Shown here: positions 1-12,700 of the stretch, piece after piece
Layout: the number at the start of each line of letters is the position of its first letter
Numbering within the stretch: the first letter of the stretch is position 1
Origin: Brachionus rotundiformis
Taxonomy: Eukaryota; Rotifera; Eurotatoria; Ploima; Brachionidae
NCBI GenBank assembly: GCA_016802295.1
Contig: JAESIW010000138.1
Location: 3,562,152 to 3,626,151, forward strand
Direction of reading: 5' to 3'
Length of the DNA stretch: 64,000 nucleotides
Notes under the pieces: generated by a model
Databases searched by the model: none
What the model was told of the DNA's origin: nothing
The model's input: only the letters and a program-made list of their open reading frames with translations
Made by a program: the position numbers and the translations under genes

Positions 1-2375
1 TCAATTTCATTAATAATTTTTAAAGTAATTATCCAATTAATTAGTTACAAAAATCCAAAAATTTTTCAATTGAATTCTTAAAATTTATTCTTGTTTTTTT
101 AAAATTCATTAAATCAGAAAATCATTTAAAAATTATTTTGAGTCATTTTTTTAATCAAGCGTCTAAGACAATTGATTTCAGTTGAAATAAAGTTTTTGAA
201 AACTTTCATATTATTTTGAATTTCATAATAAGAAAAAAATTTTTATAAGAATAATATTGTTTTAAAATCAAAAGAAAAAGCCTATTATTCAAAGTTTTTT
301 GTACGAATATTTGCTTTTGTTAAAAAAAAAAGTAAATTTTACCAGTTACATGTCCATTTTCATTAATATCTAATTGATTTGATTTTTTTAAATTTAAAAA
401 AAAAATTTAAATTTTATATATTTTAAAGTTCTATTTTAGATAGAAGCCAATATCCATATTAGAATTCCGCTAATAATTTAAATAATTGGTATACATAAAG
501 AGTACTTTCTGATTAAACAAAATTACATAGCTCTTGTTTTATTTAATTTTAAATCTTGAGAATACTAAGACATCCATCAAATAGGCAAAAAACTTTGAAT
601 TAAGATCTTTTTAAACAATAAATATTTACATTATTCTTTTATTATGTAATAGTAGCGAGTAAATAAGAAAAAAATTATTGTTAATCTATAAAAATACTTA
701 AGCACAGCTTTTTTTATTCTTCGTGAATTTGAACAATGATATCTTTGAAATTTACTTGATATATATCACTAAAATTTAAATTATTCCGATTTTAGTTTAA
801 TGAAAAAAAATTCACTAGACTCGTTTTTTAATCGACTTTTTGCCATCATATATATTAGAACGGATACGAACAATTGAAAACTATTAAGAAAAGGTCTCTT
901 GAATTTGTATAGAAAAATACAAATATTAACTTATAGAAATAAAATATCTACCTGAATACCTATTTGATTTTATTTTTAGCTTAAAATTAGTTTTTTATCT
1001 AGAAAAGCCAAGCCAAAGCTAATATTCACTTAAAATCAAGCATTGTCTAGAAGATTTTAATTTGAGTCTTTGTTTAATACTGTCCATCAAATTTGGCTTA
1101 AATCTCGAATTCAACATTTAAAGAAATTTTAAAATTTAAATTTTATGAACAATTAACATTAGCCTATGTTGCCATATTATTAAACTAATAACAAGCTAAA
1201 TATTTAGTAGCATAAAACAAAAATAATCAAAGCTCTTGAAAATGTAAGTTTGTGCAAGAATTTTCCATTTTTGCCTAATTTCCATAATTTGGGATTTAAT
1301 TTTTTAAAAAGTCTTTTAAAATAAAATGCTAATCTTTGGAAAAAAACAGAACAAGTCTTTTTTTTTAGTATTAGATATTTAAAAGGCTTTATTTTTCAGT
1401 TTTTGTTCTTTAAAAACTAAACAAATTTTAATTTTTAAATTTATAAAAAATGTAAACCTTTCAATAATTTTTTTTTAAACACAAATGAAAACGTACAGCT
1501 TTATTTCTAGTTTTAAAAAGCTATTTTCAAATTATAAATTTAGTTTTGTAACTGGTTTTTAAAAGATTAACACAAAAAATTTGTTCATCATAAATTATAA
1601 AAAATTTATCAAGGACTCAGAAATCTAAACGGATTCAAAACAAACATATTTTTATGTTTTAAGATTATCCAAAAATTTTTTTAGACTTTTAATTTAAAAA
1701 GACACTTTAGAAACCTAGTCATTTATTGACTAGTCAGAAATTTTTTTCCAATATTTTGCTTTAAAGTATCTAAATTTTTCTTATCGTGACACATCTAATA
1801 ACTTTTAATAAACGTAAATTTTTATTAAATTTTGATAATTACTTTTTGGTGAGTTAGAAGCCTATCAAAGAATCTTTTATTAATATTATTATTAAAACGC
1901 ATAAAAACTTAATGATAAATTTGACAAGAATTAATGAGATTAATCCTGCTTAGTGTGTTGATATTAACCTCACAGAATAATATTATTTAGTGTTTGAATT
2001 GTAGTGTATTAAATTTATTAAAAAAGGGATTCAATAAATTTGAATGAGTCAAAATTGTCTATGGCTTTCAATGGATTAGAAGTATTTTCGGGTCTATTTC
2101 AATAGGATGTGAAAAAATTCGAAATTTTTTCAAATAGACAATTGTCTAAATGAGTTTATTTAGTAAATCAGATTAAGCGATCACAAATGAATAATGAATA
2201 CATTGTTCTCAACTATTTCAATAAGTGTTTTGCCAAGACCCAATTAATTTTTGCATTATACCATGTTTATTTAAATAAAATTAGCTAAAACTATTCTATT
2301 TATGCTAGCTAGTCCTATACTAAACGCTTTATGTCACAAATTTATAAACTTAAAATTTAATTTAAATTGTTTTTA
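1..2375. other. AT-rich region without recognisable gene
   Basis: Very A/T-rich sequence with frequent stops in all frames and many poly-A and poly-T runs. I see no coding exon, RNA gene or clear repeat. A possible splice acceptor (T-rich run ending in TAG) lies just before position 2376, so the last part could be an intron or upstream region of the small gene that follows. Confidence 0.5.
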
Positions 2376-2444
2376 GATTTTGGTTCATAAAGTTGAACTA
2401 AATTGTGTATACAATAAATTGGAAGTAACTTGGCTTTAACAAAA

Positions 2445-2888
2445 ATGAATGATATATTCAAATTGTTTAAAAAAAGAGCTCAATCCGGTAAGAGTACAAA
2501 TATTAATGATGTGATAAAAGACTTGAACGAAACAGAAAAAGACGAAATAGGAAAATTTGACAGAGGCAATAAGTCGTATTTGAGTATATCAAAATCAGGC
2601 AGATTAAAGTCTAAAAAAACCAAAAACTCACGTATAATGAACGATGATTTTTTTAATCCGAGCAAAAATTTAGATTCAAGTAGCAATTTTCTTGGCAAAA
2701 AGTCATCTCATAATGAGTGTGACCAGCACTCGGACAATGTTGATAGTATCACGTCGAGTACAAGTAGTTCATTTAGATCGAGTTTAGAAGATATTGATCA
2801 AAACAGTTCAAATAAACAAATGCTTAGAAATCTTACCATGAGTGCTAATAATAGGCTAAATCAAAAAAACTACCAAAAAAAGTTTTAG
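2445..2888 (+). CDS. PRR15-like small protein (tentative)
   Basis: Single-exon open frame of 147 aa, counted from the first ATG at 2445; an apparent earlier start at 2430 is a TTG and was not used. The N-terminus is short, basic and aromatic (MNDIFKLFKKRAQ). The centre carries the pattern LSISKSGRLKSKKTKNSR at about residues 45-62, and the C-terminal half is Ser-rich (about 95-120). The PRR15/PRR15L family has a basic start and a central 'x-I/V-S-x-SGR-F-K-x-K-K' motif, so I tentatively place this protein there. That family is small, poorly characterised and linked to proliferation control in vertebrates; no enzymatic role can be inferred. The T-rich acceptor-like tract ending near 2375 suggests a 5' non-coding exon boundary. 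An AATAAA lies about 100 bp after the stop. Composition and an intact frame support a real gene; the family call is weak. Confidence 0.42.
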   Translation: MNDIFKLFKKRAQSGKSTNINDVIKDLNETEKDEIGKFDRGNKSYLSISKSGRLKSKKTKNSRIMNDDFFNPSKNLDSSSNFLGKKSSHNECDQHSDNVDSITSSTSSSFRSSLEDIDQNSSNKQMLRNLTMSANNRLNQKNYQKKF

Positions 2889-4650
2889 TCATTTAAATTA
2901 GAATTTTAATGTTTTTAATGATTCAAAATCAAATTTTAGAGTCCAATGTTATTTAGCAAATAATTTTGTATATTACAATTTCTTTTTGAAAATAAATTAT
3001 ATTATTAATTATCATTATTTTTTAATTTATAATTGTTAAACATTAATTAGTTAATTCGTAATTTAATATGCTATGGTAGATTTATTTACTTTGATTTTTC
3101 TTACCTTCTATGCTTCTTTATTAATAAAAATATTATCAAAATATCTTCTAATCAAGATAATTTTTATACATGTACATAATCTGATTTAATTATTCTTAGC
3201 ATCTAGTACAGACAAAAAACTTTTGAAAAAGTCTAAATAGCAATCTTTTAAAACTTAAATTTTTTGTACCTGACCAATTTTATAGATGAAAATTTAATTT
3301 ATTTAGTCGTCAACAAAAAAAAGTTTAAAAAGTTTAATGTCAATTAATATTATAATGGTAATTTCGAATAATTGCTATGAAAGTTCTGAATATGTCTCTC
3401 GATTTCTCTTATTTTTTCTTATTATTTGAAAAATTATGAAATGTAGCTTATTCTTTAATTTGAAAAGATATATGAAAAAAAGTCTGTAAGAGATGGTTGT
3501 TTTGCCTTAAATATTCAAATTGATGTTTTTAATAGCTTATAGTAAAATTTAAAGTTTGTTTGTGGCAATAACTGTGGATACCAGGTACTGAAAGGTAAGA
3601 GTAAAGACGTCGGTTTGATTGATTTAAATTACTTTTTAATTCATTTCATATTGGTATATTGAAGTTTATGACCAAAATTAAATGATTATGCTCATAATTT
3701 TATTAGATTTTCATGTGTAACAAAAATATTTAATCATAACCGAGTATTGTGCAAAATTCTTCAGAAGATCATTTTTAGTCAAAAAATATTTAAAAACCTA
3801 TTTTTATCATGATCATTTTTATGTGATCGTTAACCTTGTTTTGCTTTTTTATTTGATTTTTATTGATTTTATAGATTATTTTTTAAAAAAGAATTTAATA
3901 AAAAACCGGATAAATTAACTGTCTGCTAGTTAATTTCTTTCCGTCTTGATCATATCAGATGAGATGAATCAAATCAATTATTTTTTAGATCTTTTACGAA
4001 ATGAAAACAATCTTTTATTTCATTCTTAATAAAATAAATTAATTCTATTTTTAATATGATTTTTAATATTTGTTGATAAAAATAAACTAAAAAGAAAAAT
4101 TTATTTTGAATAAAACTAATCACTAATTTAATTTTTGAATTAAAATGTTTTTAAAATTTTCATCTGCAGCAATATAATTCACTAACTTTTCATTTAAAAG
4201 TTTATGTCTGATTATTTTATAAAAAATTTCTCAATAGGTCTGTTAGACTTTTTCTATCCTATTTCGTTATTTGAAGATATTTTATACAGGAAATAAGTGA
4301 GTAGGTTTTAAATATTTTTATTCTTTATTACAAAATTTTGCTATTTCAAATATATGATATAATTGTTTTTGATTTATTTTTTTTTGTAAAAATTCTGATA
4401 CAGCAAGGCTAACGATCTATTTATATCCATTCTTATTTTTATTTTCGCTATTTTAAAGGACTCGTACAATCAGAGTTCGCTAATCGAATGTTCATTCGTA
4501 TTCAAAAAAAATTTATTCAGGTGAAAGATTGTTTTCAAATCTGAAAATTGTTAGGTTAAACAGAATTTAAAAAAATTATTTATTTTTATAAAATTTAATT
4601 TAAAAGTTTATTTCCAGAATTAAGAAAATATTCTTATAGACTCTTTTTGA
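2889..4650. other. Intergenic AT-rich region
   Basis: No supported gene. This lies 3' of the PRR15-like gene and 3' of the minus-strand zinc-ribbon gene. Continuing the minus-strand reading below 4651 shows no sequence resembling the C-terminal part that the longer paralogue at 48.3-49.0 kb carries. Confidence 0.5.
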
Positions 4651-5709
4651 TTAAAATAAAGACCAACTTCCTGAATATACTGGAGTATAGATAAAATTTT
4701 CAAATTTTCCAATAAATAATTCTTTAGAAGTAAATCTTAAATAATCTGGATTCGTGATTGAATTTCTCTGAATGATTAAATCGTTATCCTCATTAAAACA
4801 TATAAATTTGAACGTATCAGCTAGTTTATCATTACAGTATTCTTCCCATGTATTTGAATCTTTTCTTTTAAAATATTTTTTGTCCATTTTTTCCCTTCCT
4901 TTCCAAAGCGTATTTATTTCGCTGATTCTTATAAAACTTTCTATATAAAAATTATCTTGTTTTTCATACTAAGGCAGCTCTTCTAATTTACCTTTTAGAT
5001 GAAACTTACAATCAAAAACCATTCTATTCAATTCCCTTGAACACGGAATACAAGCAGTCTTTCAAGAATTTTTAATATTTAAAAGAATTATATATCATAT
5101 ATCTACCTTTATTGTAGAATTTAAAACATAATTTCCTTCACATACAATTTTGTTATCAGTTATATTGAAAAAGCAGGTAGGATCAAGTTTAAAAAGCTTA
5201 AGATCATCTCTAAGCAATCTCAGTTCATTTGGAGTTTCTTGTTCGATTTTAAATATGTGTTTTTCTTTTCCATTTTGGAACTCAAGCCATATACCATTTA
5301 TTTTCATTATATAAATTTCATTAAAAAGATTATTTTGATTAGGAAAAACACTTTTTACGTTCCAATTCAACGAGTTATCATTTTTACAAATAGATTGATC
5401 AGCGGGATTTTTAAATGTATTCCAATCAGCAGACAAATTACTGTGTTTAGTAAGTAATTCATATCTGTCTTTAAATAAACATAAATTGGTTTTGGTACAG
5501 AAAGTTCTTTTATTATTATCAACGCATTCAGGACAGAGTAGATGAGCTTGGACCATGTGTATGGATACATTTGGATTTTCAGCCAAACAAAACCGACAAC
5601 ATAGCATTGAAGTTTCATCAACTAATGTAAAGCGATTTTCATCCAAAAAATTATCCAGATCGTGTTTATTTTGGAATTTTTTAACACTCCAATATTCATT
5701 ACACTTCAT
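4651..5709 (-). CDS. Zinc-ribbon protein, short paralogue (family unknown)
   Basis: Three exons, read on the minus strand: 5709-5107, 5058-4992 and 4940-4651, giving 319 aa. The introns are 48 and 51 bp, both GT-AG, with phases 0 and 1. Exon 1 has a cysteine cluster, C-x2-C-x17-C-x2-C-x8-C-x5-C, at residues 38-77, then a WLEFQNG module. Exon 2 (67 nt) encodes CIPC...CKFH, a possible second zinc site of the form C-x2-C-x10-C-x2-H. Exon 3 encodes a module from WEEYCND to YSGSW and stops three codons later. The gene at 44.3-49.0 kb (+) has the same three exons, the same phases and an exon 2 of identical length, so the splice model supports itself. The short copy lacks the roughly 240-residue C-terminal extension of the long copy. 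I do not recognise the family. The paired cysteines suggest metal binding; nucleic-acid or protein binding would be a guess. It may be a functional short form or a truncated duplicate. Confidence 0.72.
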
Positions 5710-6733
5710 TCTTTAAGAAATAAAAAATTTATAATTTTTCTAAAATTACTAATTTAATTGATAATAATTAAATTACTTAGATTCAGGTAAAAAGTTTTTT
5801 TGATATAAAAATAATGTTTTTTGTTTCTATTTTGATATCAACCATATTTTATATTAAAAAGCCACAAATTTCTAAGTAAATTTAACAAAAAAATTATTCG
5901 TTTTTATCTTTCAAAGAATTTACTATCTAAACACGTTATTAATATTAGTAATCTTTAAATTGAGATTTAAACGTTTTATTGATTAAAATTATTGATTTGA
6001 GAATAAATCTAATTGTACAATAATTATTATTAAGATATAAAGTAAGAATTGTCAGACATATCGTAACAAAGATACAAAATATATAAACTATAAATTATAA
6101 ACTAGTTATATGATTAAACAAGATAGAGACTTGCTCTCGCGTTTTGGCTGTTTTGGCTGTTTGGCTGTTTGTACGGTCGAAATTGCATAATTTAACAAAA
6201 AATTTTGTTAAGTAAAATAGCTTTATTTTCAATTTTCTTATTTTTAGGGAATTTAACCAAAAATTTGGTTTTTCATCTGGAAATAATAAAAGATTTTTAT
6301 TAAGAAAAAAATCTAATTTGAAAATATTTTATTAAACGAAAAAAAAGTGATATCTTTTCATTAAACGGTTTTGTTAAACTCTTTTTTGCGGTGCACTTTT
6401 AATAAGTTATTTTACTCATTTGATTAAAAAAATAATGACAAAAAGATAAAAAAATACCCAGTGCTAGGAATAAATGAGAAAAGACATCACCAAAATTTAA
6501 ACAATATAAAGCAATTTTTGATCTAAAATACAAATAAATTAATCTTAAATTAATAAATTCCTTCTAAAACAGTTTTTCATATCTTACAGAATGATGGATA
6601 TAAGGAAAAAAATTTACTAAGAAAATAAAAATTTTTTTATCATCTTTTAAAAGTAATTTAAGTCAAAGCAAAAAAAGGAAAAATAAACAAACAATATTTT
6701 AACATATTTGGAAAAAAATAACAACCACCCGGA
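5710..6733. other. Intergenic region with a short G-rich tandem repeat
   Basis: No gene seen. It is the 5' side of the short zinc-ribbon gene and the 3' side of the PHLDB-like gene. A small tandem repeat (GTTTTGGCT, units of 9, 9 and 8 bp) lies at 6141-6166. Confidence 0.5.
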
Positions 6734-9700
6734 CTATTCGATGAATTCAAGATAACCTTCAGCTCCTGTGAAAATAACATCTATCCAGATTCTCATTAGT
6801 TCACTAGACGGTGCTACTAGAAAAAAATTTCGATCAAATGTTTTAACCACAAATGTAGATTTGGCATCAGGGCTTTTTATTGTGCGCATATGGTCAACAT
6901 AGACTTCGTTTATGGACTGAAAGTATATGCTACCGCGGAGTTTGGTCTCGTGTTTGTCCATGTAATAACACAACGTTCTCTTGGTACGGTCGAATACGAA
7001 CCATCTTTTGTTCCATGTTTTGAATTTTTGGCCCATTTTCAGCAAATAACCTCTACATGTATTGCTATTTATGAAAACCAAAGGCTGCCTGGTATTCGGA
7101 TCTATTTGGTTTATTAGGTTATGACCACTATTTTCGACATGAAGTTTCAGATCAAAATTGTTATCTCTAACTGGAAGGTATCTTGTCAAAGGTCTTGCCT
7201 AATAAAAATAATTAAATCAATAATTTGTATTTTTTTTTTGGAAATTTTTTTCTACTTGAGTCTGTTTCTTGTCTCTCAATTTTATATTCTCTTCAGACAT
7301 CTTAAATCTTTGACTATCTTCGTTTAAATTTCGCTCATCACGATTTGTATTTTCTTCCTCAACCAAAAATATTTTTCTTGCTTGATACTTGAAAAATTAA
7401 AAATTTATTTTATTTTATTTCTTAAAAAAGAATAATCAAAGAGCTAAAATTCAATATACACATTTGATGTTTAAATATGTTTGATATAGAATTAAATTTT
7501 TAAATTAAAAATCATAATCTATGATTATTATGGACAAGGCTTAAAAAAATAAATTTAAAAGTGCTTACTTGCTCGAAATAATTATCACCTTTGGCTCTAT
7601 TTAATTCGGTAAATTTCATAGCCAATTGACCATTAATAGGACAAAGAATTTTTTTCTCAAAATCATCAATGTATTCGTCAAAATCTTGATCAGATAACAT
7701 GTGATTAGATGAGTCTATAGGTATCTTGGCATGATTGACACTTCCGGTCAGACAGGAAACATTAGCTGCTACTTCACTTGCCAAATTACAAGTTAGAGAA
7801 TTTTTTGATTGTAGGCACCTTGGCAAATGCTGGCTCTTGTTTGGGAGTACTGTAGAATTTTTTGACTGATTTCGACTAAAGTTATTAGACTCATTTATTC
7901 CGTTTATCAACATTGTATTCTCTAGAATATCTCTGAATGATTGGGAAAATTGCTTATTGTAGTTGTTTGAATTGGATTGATTAAAAGCTGAGTGATAAAT
8001 TTGGTGTTGAGTATGCTGTAGTTGGGGTAAAGCGGTTGGATAAAAATATCGATCTACCATCAAGCTTGTTTGGTCACATTCTTGACTTTTATAATTTTGA
8101 TTTATCGAAGGACCTGTTTCGCTTGAATTGGTGGCCGAAGAAAGCGACGCTGACGATGAAGCTGGCGAAGGCGAATCGTTCTCGTTATCATTCAAATCCA
8201 AGTTTTCATTTGAATTTTTTTCACCAATTTTTTGCAATTTTTTCTCAATAGACTCCAATTGCAATCGTTGCTTTTGAAATTGGTCAATAAGTTTTTTTTT
8301 CTCCAAGTCCAAAATTTCTGTCTCAGTTTTTAATTTATTTATTAACTTTTGTTGCTCTTGGTCAACACCAGTGAGACAATTTTTGTGCTTAAAAGATTCA
8401 ATTAAAATTTCCTGTTCATTTATTAGGCGAGTTTGAATGTCTTCGAGTTCGGTTTCGTATTTAGCCTCAAGTTCCATCAATTGGAACTCGAGATCTTCGT
8501 GTGCGCGTCGCGCTTCTTCCAAAGCATGGTGCTTCTGGCTCTTGATATGCTCCCAGTCTATTCGGTTTGAATCAAGACCGGTCAAGCGGAAATTAGTGTC
8601 TAATGTAGTGTCCAAAATGAGAATTTCATTCTCGATATTTTTGATTGTCATTTGAACTATTCTAATTTCATTGCGTATTTGGTTCATATGAATATTAAAT
8701 GCTTCCAATTTAAGCTGGTGTTCTTGATGTAGATGTTTAATTTTGTTCTCTTCCGATTGAATGAACTTGAGTTCACTTGTTTGCTCTACATCAAGTAAAG
8801 CTCGTTCCATTTCAAGCTAAGTAAAAAAAATTAATTTTTTAGAAATAAATTTTTATTCTATTTGTTTTTGTGGAAAATAATTAACACTCAAAACAAGGAA
8901 TTATTTTACGCCTTTTCTTAGTCAGTTTCCTTTTGTTATTTTATAAAATTACGTAATCAAATATTAAATATTAATGAATTTATTAATGAATTAATTTATT
9001 CGATCTTGTTTACTTGGGAAAATAATACAATTTTCATTAAAATAAAAAAGAAACTAATATTTATAAAAAAAGAATACTGTTTAATGATTATTTTATTTCA
9101 GAATCGGTTTTTGATTACCTAAAAGAGATAGAATAAACAATTTTAACTATCTTAAAAGCATACATTCTATTCACAGATTTTAAAATGCCTAATTTAAAAG
9201 ATATGCTTTAAATTAAAGTTGAATAGAATTTTATTCAGCAACATTAGATTAAAATTTGATTATGTTATAGCTCATACAATCGTACATGTCTTTATTCAAT
9301 TTTGACCAAAAGTCGACCAATAAATTATTTATAAAATAAGCAGAAAAATTTAATTTTTGTTTCGAGTATTTTAATTCTATTTTTGCCATGTGAATCCCAA
9401 TTAGCCCTAACGCTTAATAAATTAATTTTATATTGAAAAATAATTAAATTTCTTGCTATTTCAAGTGTTACTTTGAATTGAAATATATTGAATGATAAAA
9501 GAAAAAATTAATTATTTATAATAAATGATATTAGATTAAGAATTTTTCCTTAAATATTTTTATCTTTGAGAAATAATAAAATTCAGAATAAAATTGCTCA
9601 TTTAAAAAACTCTTCGACAGATATAAATAAAACTGTATAGTAATTTAAAATATTATTATAATTTGCTTATATAAAAAATAAATTCTTTTTTTTTAATCAT

Positions 9701-12700
9701 TTTCGATTTAAATTTTTTATCTAATAAAAATTATTTTCATTTGTTTCATTTTTCTGGCTAGAAGATCTCTCGGGCTAGAAATTTATCAATCAATTTTCAG
9801 CAAATTCACGCTTATTAAAACCTTTAATGGAAAAATCCTAGGTATACTTGGAAATTTTCAATACACAAATAAACTATTCTAAATTTTGTCAAATTGTTTA
9901 ATCAATATATTTGTTTACAATATTCTAAAATTAGATATGCTACAATTAAGTGTGTAGATAAATATTAAAATAAGTTTAATAGGTTTCTTGTACTTAACCG
10001 AATCGGGGGATTTAATATTTCAATTGTTGGTGCATGACTTTGGAGAAAATAATTAAACTAATTTAGTTAAAATAAATTGAATCAAAAGCGAATAACATAA
10101 ACCAATTTAATTCTGATTAGAAATTTTGATATAATACTAAGAATAAATTCTTAAAAATCCTTTCTAATAAATACTTAGTTTAAAAAATATGAGGAGACCC
10201 CAAGTGTTTGCTGGAATAGCAAAGAATTTGCTTATGGTTTACTTTTTTAATCTTGGTTTATATTGCTAATTAATTACAAAATATTTAAGCATACAAACAA
10301 TTTTATAATTTTTTTTTTATTTCAAATTAGATGAAACTTTAACATTTTAATTTTATCCATAAATTCATATTTGGTCTAAATTGTTTAATCTTTTAGGCAA
10401 TTTATATCCAGAAAGGATTTAAGCACAAATAATACATGCAAGAAAATGGTAAAACGAGCAAACAACTTAGCTTAGAATAAGAAGATTTTAGCCAAAATTT
10501 TATCCTTAATCAAACCAAAATTAGCTAATCTTTTTGGTTTTTATGAATAAACCTACCAGAACCAAATGTTATTTATTAAATTGAAAAGATCCCTTATTTT
10601 TCTACTGAACCAAATATAAGATTAATTTTTATTGATTTTTATTCTTAAATAATCATTAATAAAAACATGGTAATTAGAATTTATGACCTTAATTTTTATT
10701 CTACGCTTAGCTAAAGCAAACAATTGAATATGGCAGTGTAAAGCTTACCATAATTTATCATCAGCCCATTCAAGTTTTCCTATTATAAAAAAAGCACTGG
10801 TTTTATCTCTAATCAAAATAGAATATTTAAAAAGCCCGATAATAGCCTCGAATTGGTTTGCTTATTAAATAAGCGCCCATATTTTCTGAAATTAATTTGA
10901 TTTTATTGATTGCTCTTTGTATTTATGTTTACTCGAGAGAGGCCTTTCAGTATTTGGAAATATCATAAGATCTGTAAGGCAATGATGCTAAATTGTTTCA
11001 GCTAAATTAAATTAACCGAGAATATTCTCATATTTGTGTTTAAGTAGATTATCATTTAAGAGCCTTAAGAACACGATTATTATTATTATTATTATCTAAT
11101 TTAGATTCTTTAGGCGTAGAGACCACGCGGTAAAAATATTCGTGCTAATAAGTCTTGTGTGTTTATTTAAGAAGAAATATTGATTAAATATTTATAATTA
11201 AAAGTTATTAAACAATGGCAAAATGCCGCTCTAGAACTAGTTTTTATTAATTTATTAAAATATTTTTTCTCCTCTTCCGGAATTTTATGCCAACAAAAAA
11301 CAAAATAAATAACCTTAAGTTTAATTAGTAAAAAGAGTATTTTTTTGCTTACCAATTTTAACTAATTTAAAATTTTATTCAACCTCAAATTAAAAGTGAT
11401 CCGTAAGGATTTACCAAACAAAAATCTCCTAATTTTGAGCAAATTAATTTTTTTATCGTTTAAAAAGCCTTTCGCCTAAACGATAAGCGCTAAAATAATT
11501 TTCTTAAGTTATTTTTGACCAAAATTTACTTATAAGTATTTAATATTTGATTATTGTTTGCTCTTTTTAATTTAAAATCAAGTACTCTAATTAAAATTGG
11601 TTGTCTAATGGCTAATTTTAAATTATTTAATTTAATTTTTTGTAAAAAAAGACTATTTAACTCAAATTTTAATTCATTTTCAAACTAAAAATTTATTTTA
11701 ATGAATAGTTTAACTTGTAGAAGTGGTCAGGGTTTTGACTTACGTCTCTTAAAGTGTCGTTTTGTCTCATTTCGATATCTTTTATTTTTTGTTTAATTAA
11801 ATTCAAGTTGGACATCAAATCACATTTTTCTTTGTTTAGCTTATCGATATGATTTTTCATTTGAATGCATTGTTGATTAGAGTTTGGCTGCTGATCGTGG
11901 CTCAACTCGATACAAATCTTAAATTAAATTAAAATGTAAAAGATAATGAAAAAATGGTTTCTAAGATCGATATAGATCCTTCAGGTCTTAATAAATTTTT
12001 ATTTAAACTTTATTGTAAACAAATCAAGAATACAACAATTGGAAATATAGGTCTAATTTAATTGATTTTCTATTTGCATTGAAGTGCTCTTGAAATATTC
12101 GAATCAATCAGCTAAGTGAAATAAGTAGCCCTAAATGATAAATCAGCGTGTCTAACTGTTTAGATAAACAGCTGAATTCCAGTGATTGATATTTGAGCAA
12201 AAATGTTTTTAGTTATTCCTCTCTCTTTTGTTTTCATATGGCTATTCTAAAACAAACACTGGCCAGCACTTCTAGTATTTTAAAAAGCTCTATTTTTTAT
12301 TAAAATGTTTATTTATACCATTTAGAAAAATTCTTTGCTTTATCTATGCATATTTTATTTGAATAAGCATATCCTCGAGGGGTTTCCTAAATTCTTTCTG
12401 GTTAAATCAATAAAATATCGATTAAATTGGGTAAACAACACAAATAAAAAAATGAACAAATTTTTTTGATAAAACAAATTAAATTAATTAAGCTAAGGTA
12501 TTTAAAAGCACCTGATTCTGAAGTGTTCTTGATGACCATGCTTGATCCTCTTAAATTTTTATTCAATTAAATTTTGATTTTTGACTAAAAACTAAATTAG
12601 CTCAAGTGTTTTGATTGAAGAGGAAAATTAATTTAAATAAAGACAACATTTTATGAAAAAATGCTTTTTCTCTGTCTGACTTATAATGTCAAAAAAGGGC

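Noticed and set aside
4500..4650. Missing C-terminal exon of the short zinc-ribbon gene
   Set aside because: Minus-strand reading below the stop shows no similarity to the long paralogue and no convincing splice pair.
6141..6166. Tandem GTTTTGGCT units as a satellite or CRISPR-like array
   Set aside because: Only three short units without spacers; a minor slippage repeat.
11076..11094. (ATT)n tract
   Set aside because: Ordinary microsatellite.
11167..11355. Extra PHLDB exon candidate with the reading WHKIPEEEKKYFNKLI
   Set aside because: No usable acceptor/donor pair in phase, and the flanking exons already join in phase 0.
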